A stretch of 64,000 bases of DNA. Source: Gorsachius magnificus (Eukaryota; Chordata; Aves; Pelecaniformes; Ardeidae). Below, in pieces: positions 23,163 through 33,444 of this stretch. Both the position numbers and the translations under genes were made by a program. Each line of letters begins with the position of its first letter. The stretch's first letter is position 1. The notes below the pieces were generated by a model. The model was given only the letters and a program-made list of their open reading frames with translations. It did no database searches and was not told the origin of the DNA. The DNA lies in contig CM067084.1 in assembly GCA_034008185.1 (NCBI GenBank), forward strand, positions 71,086,612 through 71,150,611, written 5' to 3'.

Positions 23163-26100
23163 AGATACAAAGCACAGATGTGCCAACACAAACCCTAGTG
23201 CTTTACCATGCAAAGACTTTAGTGGCATCTTAAACAAGAGTATGGAAGGTGCCGTATTTCACCAGCTACTACAAAAAGCTTTACTCTGTGCACACACACA
23301 CTTACTTGCTTTTCAAAGCTTTCCACTTTGTGGCAGGATCCTGAAGCAAATTTTCTCCCCTGGCCCTTCTTCCTGGGTTAACTTCCCAGCAAGGGGGAAC
23401 CCATTGCCCTTTCTGACACAGGGAGTGTTGCTTTGTGGTTTTGGTTCCTTTAAAAACTTATTAAAGTACTTTGTGGAGGTGGGTTTTCTCAGGTGGAAAG
23501 GGCGTCTGGTAGTCTGGTTAAACTGAGAGTCATAGTCTGGATGAGTCTGCCTGGATGCTCACTTGGGGATGTAAGACAGCAGCTTTTGTTTCCAAATTGC
23601 TTTATATTTTGTGGAATCGTTTCCATCTGTGAGGCTTTAAACTAACATCAAATTTAAATGGTGGAATTTTGCATTTATTTTGTCCAAATGTAAATGTTTA
23701 GGCTGTTAGGCAGCAGAGAGTCAGGCCCAGAATGAAACTTTTTACTTATCTGTTATTGAAGAAAATCCCCTGAGGAAATACAATCATAGCTTAAGCTTTC
23801 TCTAAAATTTCCACCCTGCCTTTAATCATATTTCTTGCAATACTTCCTCTCTTTTCCCCCCGAAGAGTAAGTTCTTGGCTTTTCCTTTTTTTTTTTTCAG
23901 TTTCTTCAATAGAAAAATTGGCAAAAACATTGCGTTTGGATGAATCTGTTGCAGGGAAAGAAATCAGTCAATTACCACCTCTAGAAATCAACTCATGCAA
24001 GGTTATCTTATGCATCCAGCTGGCAGAATTTCAAAGTTCTTGTTACCAGGAGTTGCAACATTTCAACCTACCCACTTTCTGGGAATGTGGATTTTTCCTT
24101 GTGCTCTGCAAAGTGGGTGAATGCATTTCTATTTATGAACCAAATTAGAGGTTTGCTTGACTTTTGATTAGCTAACTTCAGAATGCGTTCTAAGGAAGTC
24201 AAATGTGTTATCAGCACTTGAGGTTCAACAGTGTAGTTAATAAATGTTTAGGGTTTGCGTGATTTTTGAAATCACCTTATTTGTTTGAATATTTAGTTAA
24301 TTGCTAAGTTTTTGTTCGTGTAAATTCCTCAGGGAAAATGCTTATTATGCTCAGAATTGTACAAATAGAGTATTACTGAATTTTTCCTGTCCTTGGGAGG
24401 AGATCAAAGCCTTTGATATACCTGCTTTGTAACTCAAAGGCTTGATTGCCATGTAATGTTAATTATCTTTATTGCCATACAGTCTTTGGGTCATCCTGCA
24501 TGAAACTGCTTTCATTTTATTGCTGTATTAAAGGATATGGGAATGAAGGACAAAACTAGCCCACTTCAACTCCGTATTTCTGATTTTTCCCAGATTTTTT
24601 GTATGATGGGAAGTGAGTACATTTGCAAGAACATAAACTTGACACTTAGGAAGAAAATACAACAAGGGGACTGCTGTGTACACATTCTGTGTTATGTTCA
24701 AGCCATTTCTCTTCCAAAAAGAGAGATCTGTATCATCAGTGGTCCATTGGAGATTGCTATCAAATGACACATGCTAGAGAAGTCATTAGGCGGCTCAAGC
24801 TGATATTGGTGCTTGGCTACTGCAGGTTTTCTTTTAATTAGAGAGGCATAATTATAGCTTCACCATGGGCAGAAGAAAATCTGGGCTCTGAACTTGCATT
24901 CTATGTATTTGTATTTATCTCATGCACCTCCTAGTTCTTGTCAATGGAGATACAGGGTTGGAGGTCCAGTGGAGATCCAGTGGGTTGAAAAGTTCAAACC
25001 CATTAACTTTCAGCACAGCTTCAACTACCTCTTCCTAGCTATGTTGAATATATGGTCCCCTGGGCCTGAAATAAAGATATGGTCTAAAACTCCTTCATTA
25101 GTCAATAAACAAAAGTTACCTTCACCTCTATCGATGTAAAAATCTTCCCCACAAGGACATTGGATTAAATACAAGGTACACGGACAGAGGTTGGATGCCC
25201 CCAAACTAAAGTTGTTGCTAAATATTCTCTATTAAGGAAAAATGTCAGATGCCTAAAAGTCATCTTTATTCCATGAAAGTGCAAGGACAGTGAAAAAGTA
25301 AATGAATGCTTTCCAGATACCAAGTATGTTTGCATAGCTGTACAAATCTGGCAAACAGATGGCAACACACTGAATCTCAAGAGGAAATCAGATCTGCAAA
25401 ACATTGTTTGTTACCAGGTTGCTCTTGAAGAGACCGATTATGATGACTGACAGGAGTCCCTGCGATGAACCCCTTGCCCAGGCTGGCAAGCAGTTGCTCA
25501 CGTGAATAGCTGCAATGATTTCAGTGTACCGGCTTTCTCCCCAGCGCAAGGCAAGTGCATGAGATGGTCCAAATCTTTAGTTATAAACCAACATGCAGGT
25601 CAGCAATATTTTCTCTGAGGAGTGGCAAACAGTAAGATTAAGAGTTTATCAGTAATTGCATGCATGTGTTTAACCCATGGTGAGCGAAGGTTAATATGAA
25701 CAGGCATTGAGCTCCTCTGAGTTGTGCTGTGTTTAGCACAAGCTAAAAACATGCATGTGGAAAGCTACCATAGCCCAGCTGACGCACGGTAAATCTTTAA
25801 CCTTTTTGGGGCACGTAAGAGCCTTTTGTACAGGAAAATCCTATCTGCAGAAAATGGGGGAATTTCAGGAGGGAAAGCACAGAGCCTGGTACATTAAATA
25901 GCTTCAGAGTGGGAAGATATCTCAGAAGTGTGCCTGGGATGCAAAAATACATCTAGGAACCTGGAGAAATCCTTTCAAGAGCTGTTGGAAAAGAGCAGGA
26001 GAAATCCAAGTGGTTCTGGAACATGACAAACTAGAGGAATGCTATTTTCTCAGTACCTGGGAGATATGGCACTGTCTGAAAAATCTGTTTCTATTAGTCT

Positions 26101-27217
26101 AGCTAAATTTTGGTTCTGTCTTTGTACCAAGTCAATGGTTTTCATACATTCAGGTATTCTTGAACTCCTTTCATGGAGTCTTACGTCAAAGGTAACAGAA
26201 AAAATCCATCCATGTGATGGGCTTATGCAAGGGCCCCTCAGGTCCTCCTGTTCTGTGAGAGTTTGTTCTTCCATTGGGGAATATTTAGAGCATGAAGACA
26301 GAGAAAATGCAAACCACTTGTGTAAGATGGTTATTTTAAAACCTCTGAATGCCATCTAGGCCTTGGAGATAGTTATTATGCAGTGAATTCTCAAAATTCT
26401 TTTGGGGGAGGGTCAAGGAGAGCATCTGTAGAAAACAAGAATGCTGGTCTGAGATGCCATGGATCTTTTCACAACCCTATATTTTGCTGTTTACTCTAGG
26501 TTTTATTTTTCTTTGTCTCTTGTTTTGAAGGAAGATCTTGGCTATTTCTGGGACTCCTAAACTTGGTGCTGTTCCAGTCATAGCTTATTTCAGGTGATTC
26601 ATTCCTTGGGGAGCCATGTATTCACTGCTTTGCAGCCATGGACACTGGCACAATTCTGCAAAACAGCTCAGGTAGTACTTCCACAGGCCAATGCACAGTA
26701 GGGGAGGGGAGGGGAAGGGAGGGAAAGGTTAACAAATAAAGTGATGTAGCCTAAAAGTTCTGAAACACCTTAAAATAATATTTTGGAGATAACCTCAGGC
26801 CTGCAGCAATCCCTCATATACCTTCAGAGTCGTACAGTTCTTTCTCTCAACTCTTGGGTTTGGGACATTGGCTCTTCCTTAGGAGGAGGCTCAGAGAATT
26901 TGACAAAGCACAATAATGATAATTATGATGAAGATCCTCTACGTTCTTGTTAAAATTTGATGAAATCACAGGATTTTTGTGTTGGCTTTTAAAAGTACAT
27001 TGGGTTTTTCCCCGTTTCCATTTTCAGTAAGGTAATGGTGTGTGTACGCATGTTTGTGTACATTTGTGTTCTCCATTCATGCTCCTTACATGAAAGGTGG
27101 TATTGATTTCATTAGCAGTGATTGGTTTTTTGAAAGAAGACCTATGCCACTCCTTGCTTTTTATCCAATATGGTGATATCAAAAAGCAATTAAACAACAA
27201 AAGGTCAGATACGCAGA
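23163..27217. other. Unique sequence, no gene recognised
   Basis: No supportable gene. The AT-rich stretch 24150-24540 has several TTAATT cores and may be conserved noncoding DNA. A G-run motif at 26701-26723 is listed separately. Open frames at 26039-26359 on both strands are reverse-complement shadows without domains. Confidence 0.4.
26701..26723 (+). other. Potential G-quadruplex motif
   Basis: Five runs of three or four G bases are separated by one or two A bases (GGGGAGGGGAGGGGAAGGG, then AGGG). This satisfies the usual quadruplex pattern on the plus strand. Confidence 0.7.
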
Positions 27218-27388
27218 CTCGTACAGTAATTTATGTCAGAAGGGATCTGTGCAGTCACCTCCAACATACTGCTCAGAGCAAGACTAACTTCAGAGTTAGG
27301 TCAGACAGCTCAAGGTTTCATCCAGCTGAGTTTTAAATATTTCCAAGGCTGGATATTCCACAGCCTCTCTCACAACTTCTTTCCACAC
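27218..27388 (-). mobile_element. Old CR1, 3' part (left piece of a split element)
   Basis: Read on the minus strand this is CR1 3' sequence: the end of ORF2 (an 'AGAGGCTGTGGAATATCC' block matching the consensus AGAGGTTGTGGAGTCTCC), then CAGCTGGATGAAACC and GAAGTTAGTCTTGCT. It stops abruptly at the tail of a second CR1. The upstream part of the same element appears to resume at 28215, on the other side of that insertion. Confidence 0.75.
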
Positions 27389-27392
27389 TTAC

Positions 27393-28214
27393 AATCATAG
27401 AATCATTAAGGTTGGAAAAGACCTCCAAGATCATCAAGTCCCACTGTCAACCCAACACCACCATTCCTTCTGCCAGCTGCTTGTAGAATACTTCACCTAC
27501 CTCTTCATCCTGCCTGGGTGGTCTATAACAGACTCCTAGCAGGGTATCTGCCTTGTTGGCCTTCTCCCTCATCCTTACCCATAAGCACTCGGCCTCATCA
27601 TCACAATCGTTGAGCTCTGTACAGTTGAAACAATCTCTAACATACAGAGCCACCCCACCGCCTCTCCTTCCTTGCCTGTCCCTTCTGAAGGGCTTATAGA
27701 CATCCATGGCAGCACTCCAGTCATGGGAGGCATCCCACCACATTTCTGTGATGGTGACTAAGTTGTAGCTATCCTGCTGCACAATGGCTTCCAGCTCCTC
27801 CTGTTTGTTGCCTGTACTGCATGTATTGGTTAGATGCACTTGAGCTGGGTTATTGATTTCACCCCCAACATTGGCGTGCCACCCCTAGGCTCCTCTCTAG
27901 TGAGCCTGGTTATATCTCCTTCCCTCTTCAAACCTAGTTTTAAAGTCCTCTCAGTGAGCCCTGTCAGCTCTTGAGTGAGGATCCTTTCCCCTTTTGAGAT
28001 AGCTGAACTCCGTCTGTCACCAGAAGGCCCAGTGCCATGTAAACCTCCCCATGATTAAAAAAAAACAGAATTCCATCAATGGCACCAGCCTCTGAGCCAC
28101 ATGTGAATCAGCTGAGTTTTCCTGTTCCTTTAGGCATTCTTCCCTGACGCTGATGGGATTGAGGAAAACACTACCTGCGCTCCTGATCCTTCAACTACTT
28201 AATCTCCTTCCTTG
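27393..28214 (-). mobile_element. Nested CR1 with internal deletion, minus strand
   Basis: On the minus strand the element starts inside ORF1 (GSGAQVVFSSI followed by DGVQLSQKGKRILTQELTGL, the esterase C-terminus). It continues into the APE endonuclease of ORF2 (27447-27839: ITEMWWDASHDW, RRDRQGRRGGGVALY, GVCYRPPRQ). At about 27465, within EVFYKQLAEG, it jumps directly to a 73-bp CR1 3' end with octamer tail (27393-27464), so all of the reverse transcriptase is missing. Either one element lost over 2 kb internally, or a 73-bp CR1 tail inserted into an endonuclease fragment. Both ends abut pieces of an older CR1, so it sits inside that element. Confidence 0.85.
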
Positions 28215-28565
28215 TGAATTATCTCTCCGTGTATCTAGCTGGAGTTACCCCTTTTTTGCATCTTGTCATGCTTCCCTCCTGTCCTGCTGTTGTGCATCTC
28301 TGGAAAGAGTCTGGCTCTGTCTTCTCCTTAACCCCCATTAGATAGTTCAACACAGCAGCCAGGCCTGCCCTGGCCAGCCTGCAGAGGCTGAGTTGTCTCA
28401 GCCTGGCCTCACACATGTGTGGTAGCTCCAGGGGGCCTGCAGCAGAGCCCGCTCCAGGTTGTGGGGCTCCCTCTTGTACTGGCAGCCCAAAGACAGACAC
28501 ACAGTGCTAGATGTGTCCTGGTCGATACAAAATAGAGAGTAATAACAAATTGTTGTTGAGGCTTT
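28215..28565 (-). mobile_element. Old CR1, reverse-transcriptase C-terminal part (right piece of a split element)
   Basis: Read on the minus strand, degraded CR1 sequence is visible: an LGCQYKREPHNLERAL block corresponds to the conserved WAPQYKRDMDLLERVQ region, followed by GAGGCCAGGCTGAGACA and GGAGAAGACAGAGCCAGACT, which match the later CR1 consensus. The open frame at 28219-28500 is a by-product of this. It is the 5'-ward continuation of 27218-27388, interrupted by the nested CR1. Confidence 0.72.
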
Positions 28566-28601
28566 CTTTTGGGACCACAGCATGACCCAAAACCTGATTC
28601 C

Positions 28602-28650
28602 ATAAATAAACAAAGAAATAAATGAAATAAATAACTAATTAAATAAATAG
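28602..28650. repeat. (AAAT)n-rich simple repeat
   Basis: Interrupted AAAT units (ATAAATAAACAAAGAAATAA and similar) over about 49 bp. Confidence 0.85.
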
Positions 28651-28993
28651 TATCCTTTTAATGCCTTTCTGAAGAAAACTGAGCCATGAATCTAAGGAAG
28701 TAAATTATGTGGCTTTACTTACTGGCTGCCATAGTTTGTGCCACAATATCCTTATTTCATAACAGAAGCAAGGTATTCCATGATTAAAAATTAATTAGAA
28801 GTGGAGATTCTGATCAAAATAATGTAGGATCTGTACTTTGCCAATAAAGCGCAACAAATTAAACATTGAAGTAGGAAAAATAGCAGCGGATGTGGAAGAA
28901 AGGTAAGTTTGAATGTTTGGCATTATCGCTGATATGACAGCAGTCTTAATTCCCTAAATTCAGGCATACAGGCAATGGAGATAAAAATAGATA

Positions 28994-29008
28994 TTTTTTT
29001 TTTTTTTT
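28994..29008. repeat. T15 homopolymer
   Basis: Fifteen consecutive T bases inside AT-rich unique sequence. Confidence 0.9.
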
Positions 29009-30507
29009 GCTGGCTTTGAATCATGGCAATATATTGCACTTTTACACTTCACTGCTAATATTTTCCACTGAGAGCTAATGTAACCATCAGCACTGGCACT
29101 TGTCAGCCTTTGTAAGCAAGGTGCCGGTCAGTAGAAGGGTTGGAGCCACTTTTTAAGGGGTGTCAGTTGATCACCTCGCTTGAGTGCAGTAGAATTGAAG
29201 ATACATCTTGGAGTTGGCACCTACGATTGTCCCTAGATCCTGTTAATGATAGCAAATCTCACCAATCTCCTGCTGTCAAATATTTGGAAGCTTAAAACTA
29301 GGCATGTAATTCCAAAGTCACGAGCTCTGCAACTATGGACAAGAATCAACAGCATAAATACCATAGCCACAGCTGATGTGTTGATTGATGGGATTGCCTT
29401 GGATCCAACTCTCCCTATTTAAAAAGGCATTATTAAAGAATATGGGCTGACAAAATGCATTCTAATTTAAGCTTCCCCAAAATCATCATGTGTGCTGTGG
29501 GGGAAATTCAGTGCACTACAATAGATCTGCAGATCTCTACTTACCTCCCAGGCTCCTGTGTCTAGCACTGTACTGGTCTTCTGTATTGCAGCAAATACTT
29601 CAATTTATCTTTTCTCCTGTGTTTTTCTCAGTGCTTTCACAGCTACATTCAGCCTTATGCCATTGCACAGGGGTAGAGGGGGTGGCTGCTGCACTCCTGG
29701 TCTCACAGGAAAGGATTTCTGAGCAAATCATGCCACAGGCACAAATACACCTCTAGCTGCACTTGCTGCTTCTGCAGAGCATATTGCAAAGCCTGCCTGG
29801 AGTCATGGAAGCGTAATGCAATGTTGTGTGAGCTTGTGTTTCGATCCTCATTTATCAAAAGAAAACAAGAAACATGAGAAGAACTTTAATACCACAGAAA
29901 TCATTTCAGTGTTGTAGCAAAAGGAGAAAACTCACATGGGCAGATCCAAGTTAATTTCAATTTCATCATGAAAGACCGATGGAGGGCTTCTGGTCAGAAA
30001 GGCAGACCAGAAGGTCGTTACCTGCCTATTCACAGCACGGCATTCGCAGAGGTGGTCCACATGAAAGGCATGGCAGAGTCTACCATTTTTTTTTCATGTT
30101 CGTTTTGACAGGAGTCACTGGAAATTACCCTCATAGGTCTGATAGGATTCCCGTGGCTACCAAAAGCGGGAACAATTCAATATTATAAAGTATTTATAAG
30201 TCCCTAAGGCACATTTGCCGATGTCCTTGGCAACATCAATTTCCAGCCTGTTAATAGCTTTAAAAGCTAAAAGCAGAACTGTAGACCTTTTCTAGGCACC
30301 AAAAAGCAGCAAATGCTGACAGACAAGTAGTAAGTAGGCAGATCCTTCTCTGCCCACCTCTGATAACAATCAAGTCACTGTATTGTGCATTAGCTTCAGG
30401 GAATGGATTAGCCCTTTTGGCAGCCCACTATAAAGCACTTTGCCGTAATCTCATTTTGAGATCTCAAAGGCATGAATCATCCAGGTCAAGTTTAAATTGT
30501 GCTTTGA
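29009..30507. other. Unique sequence, no gene recognised
   Basis: Only short frames without domains (for example 29490-29756). No repeat or RNA gene was recognised. Confidence 0.4.
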
Positions 30508-30619
30508 GGGCCAGATTCCTATCTTGCTTACGCCAGAATGACTATAGAGCTATTGAGTTAGAGCCAATGTTGTTACACAGCCATGTAGCATCAGTATGGA
30601 GGTGATCAGAATTGGGCCC
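30508..30619. mobile_element. Degenerate palindromic MITE-like element
   Basis: The stretch starts GGGCCAGATTC (30508-30518) and ends GAATTGGGCCC (30609-30619), which are inverted repeats matching at 9 of 11 positions. The interior carries worn complementary parts (ACGCCAGAATGAC and GTTGTTACAC type). I recall a widespread sauropsid repeat with the same GGGCCAGATTCTGATC start and a palindromic interior, probably a DNA-transposon MITE. That assignment is from memory and not from a search. Confidence 0.5.
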
Positions 30620-31433
30620 TAAGGGTGAAAAATTGGCATACTAGTAAAAATTAGCTGAGGGAGGAAATATAGGTTGCTATATCTAACAGTAAAGAATTAA
30701 CTACTTCTAACATTGAATGAGGAGCTTTCTTACAATAAAGAAAAGGGAATGGTCTGATTTCAACTAAATATTTAAGGTCCTTACTGGTTAGGTTCTTACT
30801 TCTCCACTGAGTTCACTGGACCTATTCTATGACCAAATTATAGTCATTTCACAGGCAGACACAAATATTTGAACACATGCCTCCTCCCATCACATAAACA
30901 CGTGTCCATCTGGCTTGGGATGAGGTCTCTTACTTCTGGCCACTTCTTGCTAGTACATGGAGGAGATGTTAGACAAGGAGGGTGTCAGACAGCAGGCTGC
31001 TAGATGACATTATCCAGCCCATATCCCACTCTCCACTCGCATCTGAGGGTCCCCAGAAAAAGAGGGCTAAAGCGACACTGGCTGTGGGGAGCTGTTCTTG
31101 GGGCTGTATTGGCCTTGTAGGCAGTATTTTGGGCATTTTCCATGTTTGATCAATTCTAAGCCTACTGACTTCAGTGTCAGTATGGTGCAGGCTGCATCCA
31201 CAGGAGTCATATGTTTTTCAGTTTCATATCATTTAAACAAGGTATATACACCACCAAGCTGTTTCTCAGTCATGAATATGTAGGGGTGAAAGACCTAAAT
31301 ACTTTAGCTTTCTCAGACCTGCTCTCATTAATAGCTGGGAGGGCACATGTTTATACTTTTTTTGAGGCAGCTGACCCTGCAGCCTTTCTTCCTTCTCATC
31401 CCCACCTTTTCATTTAAATTGCTTGCATTTTTT
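30620..31433. other. Unique sequence, no gene recognised
   Basis: No supportable feature was seen in this stretch. Confidence 0.4.
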
Positions 31434-31763
31434 TCATTTATAGGTTCCTGGTGAGCAGAGCAGATTTATTCCACTAGAGGAGAGAGCAAGGGATGGGCCC
31501 AGTGCTAATGCAAGAATTTGCTGAAGAGTTGCTGAAGCACACAGCTTTTCCTCTGCAAACTGCTCACTCAACCTGTCCACCATTTTCTGAAGGTTTGCTT
31601 TGGAAATAATGTGCTTAAAAGCTGCCATGTTCTCAGGAGCTTCAAATGCAGAGGGTGTAAACAGTGCCCAGAAATCTGAAATGGAACAGGAGGCTGCTCT
31701 GTCCAGTGACCTGGAATAGAAGCAATGTGGCTCAGAGGAGCTTGCAGGGGTCAGGTAGTTCAT
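31434..31763 (-). other. Unexplained 109-codon open frame
   Basis: On the minus strand an ATG-started frame of 109 codons is open. Its middle (about residues 43-80) reads like amphipathic helix, with ISKANLQKMVDRLSEQF as the clearest part. There is no signal peptide, membrane segment or motif I recognise. The frame is open for about 25 codons upstream of the ATG. It is not part of the neighbouring CR1 relic. It could be a leftover exon or pseudogene of a host gene, but a chance frame of this length is also plausible. No function is proposed. Confidence 0.15.
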
Positions 31764-31774
31764 GTCCTGCTTTG

Positions 31775-31960
31775 CAACAAGCTCAGCTCTTCCTAGACCA
31801 TTACTGACAAATATGAGTCTACCCTGTTCTTAAAAAATGTCCTGTGGGGGAGATTCTGCTACCTCCTGAAGCAAACTGTTCCACTATGTACTTGTCATCA
31901 GCTGCCTATTGATATGCAACAGCCCTGAGAAGTTGGACAGGTCTGAACCTAGGATTGCCT
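31775..31960 (-). mobile_element. Ancient CR1/L3-like LINE relic
   Basis: The run around CTACCCTGTTCTTAAAAAA, GGAGATTCTGCTACCTCC and TGTTCCACTATG follows the order of the CR1/L3 3' consensus in reverse orientation (CTAACCTGTTCTTAAAA, GGAGATTCCACAACCTCC, TATTCCAGTG). It is strongly diverged and short. Confidence 0.55.
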
Positions 31961-32379
31961 ATGTGGTTATTCTGTTACGATGAAGATGGGTTTGGTCTGC
32001 ATTGGAATATTCATTTTTGAAGGTTTATGGGGTGGAGAAGACCAGAACTCTTGCTTCTCCTGTCAAGCATATTCTCTGACTTTGAAAGCAAAATGAAGAG
32101 GGTCCCACCCCAGTGATTCTGAGCTCAAAATACTTGCAAGGCAAAGTAAGGGAAGCTGTAATTTCTGCAACTACCAGTCAAGCTCAGGCTTCTAGTAGGT
32201 TCTGCCACGGGCAGTGCAGGCAAGGTGGTGGAAGGGCAGGCATGTTTCCCTTGGAAGGCTAAATTAAAACAGTGTGTCCCTGCTAAATATGCAAATTATT
32301 GAATTGGCACAGTCCTGTAGGGGGAAAAAAAGTCCGGTTAAAAATTGCTAACTGTTAGAAAACTACCCTGGTCAGAAAG
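31961..32379. other. Unique sequence before the large CR1
   Basis: No gene is recognised. The exact 5' boundary of the CR1 that follows cannot be set without a consensus; its 5' UTR may extend back into this stretch. Confidence 0.4.
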
Positions 32380-32388
32380 GAAGCCTTA

Positions 32389-33442
32389 ATGCAGACTGAG
32401 GTCCTTGGAAAGCACGCAGCTGTCCAGGTCTCTGGCTGCAGGGAGTGCCACCAGCTGGTGCTGGAAACAGACACCAGCAAAGCCAACACCTGTATAAGAT
32501 GTGATCAAGTGGACTACCTACTCTGCCTGGTGGCAGAGCTAAGAGAAGAGGTAGACAGGCTACAGAGCATCAGGGAAGCAGAGCAGGAAATAGACTGGTG
32601 GAGCCGCACCCGGTCCTCCCAGAAATCTCTGCAGGAACAGCCACCAAAAAAGGCCCAGGATCAAAGGGAACTAGTATCCCCCCCCCGTCAGGGTGAAGGA
32701 AGGGCCTCAATGGAGAGCAGTGGGTGGAAACTGGTCTGCAGTCAGGCCAGGAGGAGAACCCTTTCCTTGCCCACCACTTCTCCCCAGGTGCCTCTGCATA
32801 ACAGGTCTGAGGCTCTAGAGGTGGAAGACAAGGCGGTGGACGGGGTAGGTGTTGACCTGTCCACATCACAGGAGGCACAAAGATCAGAAAGACCTCCCCG
32901 TCAGATTACTACTACTTCTGCGAGGAAGAAGAGGCAGGTAATAGTAGTAGGAGATTCCCATCGGAGGGGAACGGAGGGACCAATATGCCAGGCAGACCCT
33001 GCTCTTAGGGAGGTCTGCTGCCTCCCAGGAGCCCGGGTTAGAGACATCACTAGGAAACTTCCTAGCCTGGTCCGACCCCCGGACTACTATCCCTTACTGC
33101 TCTTCCACGTGGGTGCTGATGAAGTAGCAGTAAGTAGCCCAAGGGTGATCAAAAAAAGAATTCAAAGCCTTGGGGTGGTTAGTGAAGGAATCTGGAGCAC
33201 AGGTCATTTTTTCCTCACTCCTTCCAGTGGTGGGCAGAGGCACTGGGCAATACAGGCAGACTCAATCTATTAACATGTGGCTTCACGACTGGTGTCGCCG
33301 CCACAACTTTGGGTTCTTCAACCATGGGATGGTCTACACAGCACCAGGCTTGCTGGCGTCAAATGGGAGCCAGCTTTCTTAAAGGGGGAAGAGGGTCTTT
33401 GCCCAGGAGCTTGCAGGGCTCATTGACAGGGCTTTAAATTAG
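32389..33442 (+). pseudogene. CR1 ORF1 (nucleic-acid-binding/esterase protein), broken
   Basis: In CR1 this product accompanies the RNA during retrotransposition. Residues 17-38 hold a CX2CX14CX2C zinc-knuckle-like set (C17, C20, C35, C38), followed by a leucine- and glutamate-rich coiled-coil-like stretch (about 41-68), a charged linker, and an SGNH/GDSL-type esterase region starting at VVGDSH (Gly188-Asp189-Ser190-His191). The first frame runs from ATG 32389. Near 33170-33177, in a GGGG run, the meaning shifts to the next frame (VKESGAQVIFSSLLPVVGRG), most simply through a one-base insertion. That frame has TAA at 33380-33382 where a glutamine codon is expected, and ends at TAG 33440-33442 after FAQELAGLIDRALN. 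The usual DGxHL block with the catalytic histidine reads NGSQL here. Not functional as it stands. Confidence 0.88.
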
Positions 33443-33444
33443 AT

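Noticed and set aside
28219..28500. 93-codon minus-strand frame as a gene
   Set aside because: The sequence is explained by degraded CR1 reverse transcriptase and is not an independent gene.
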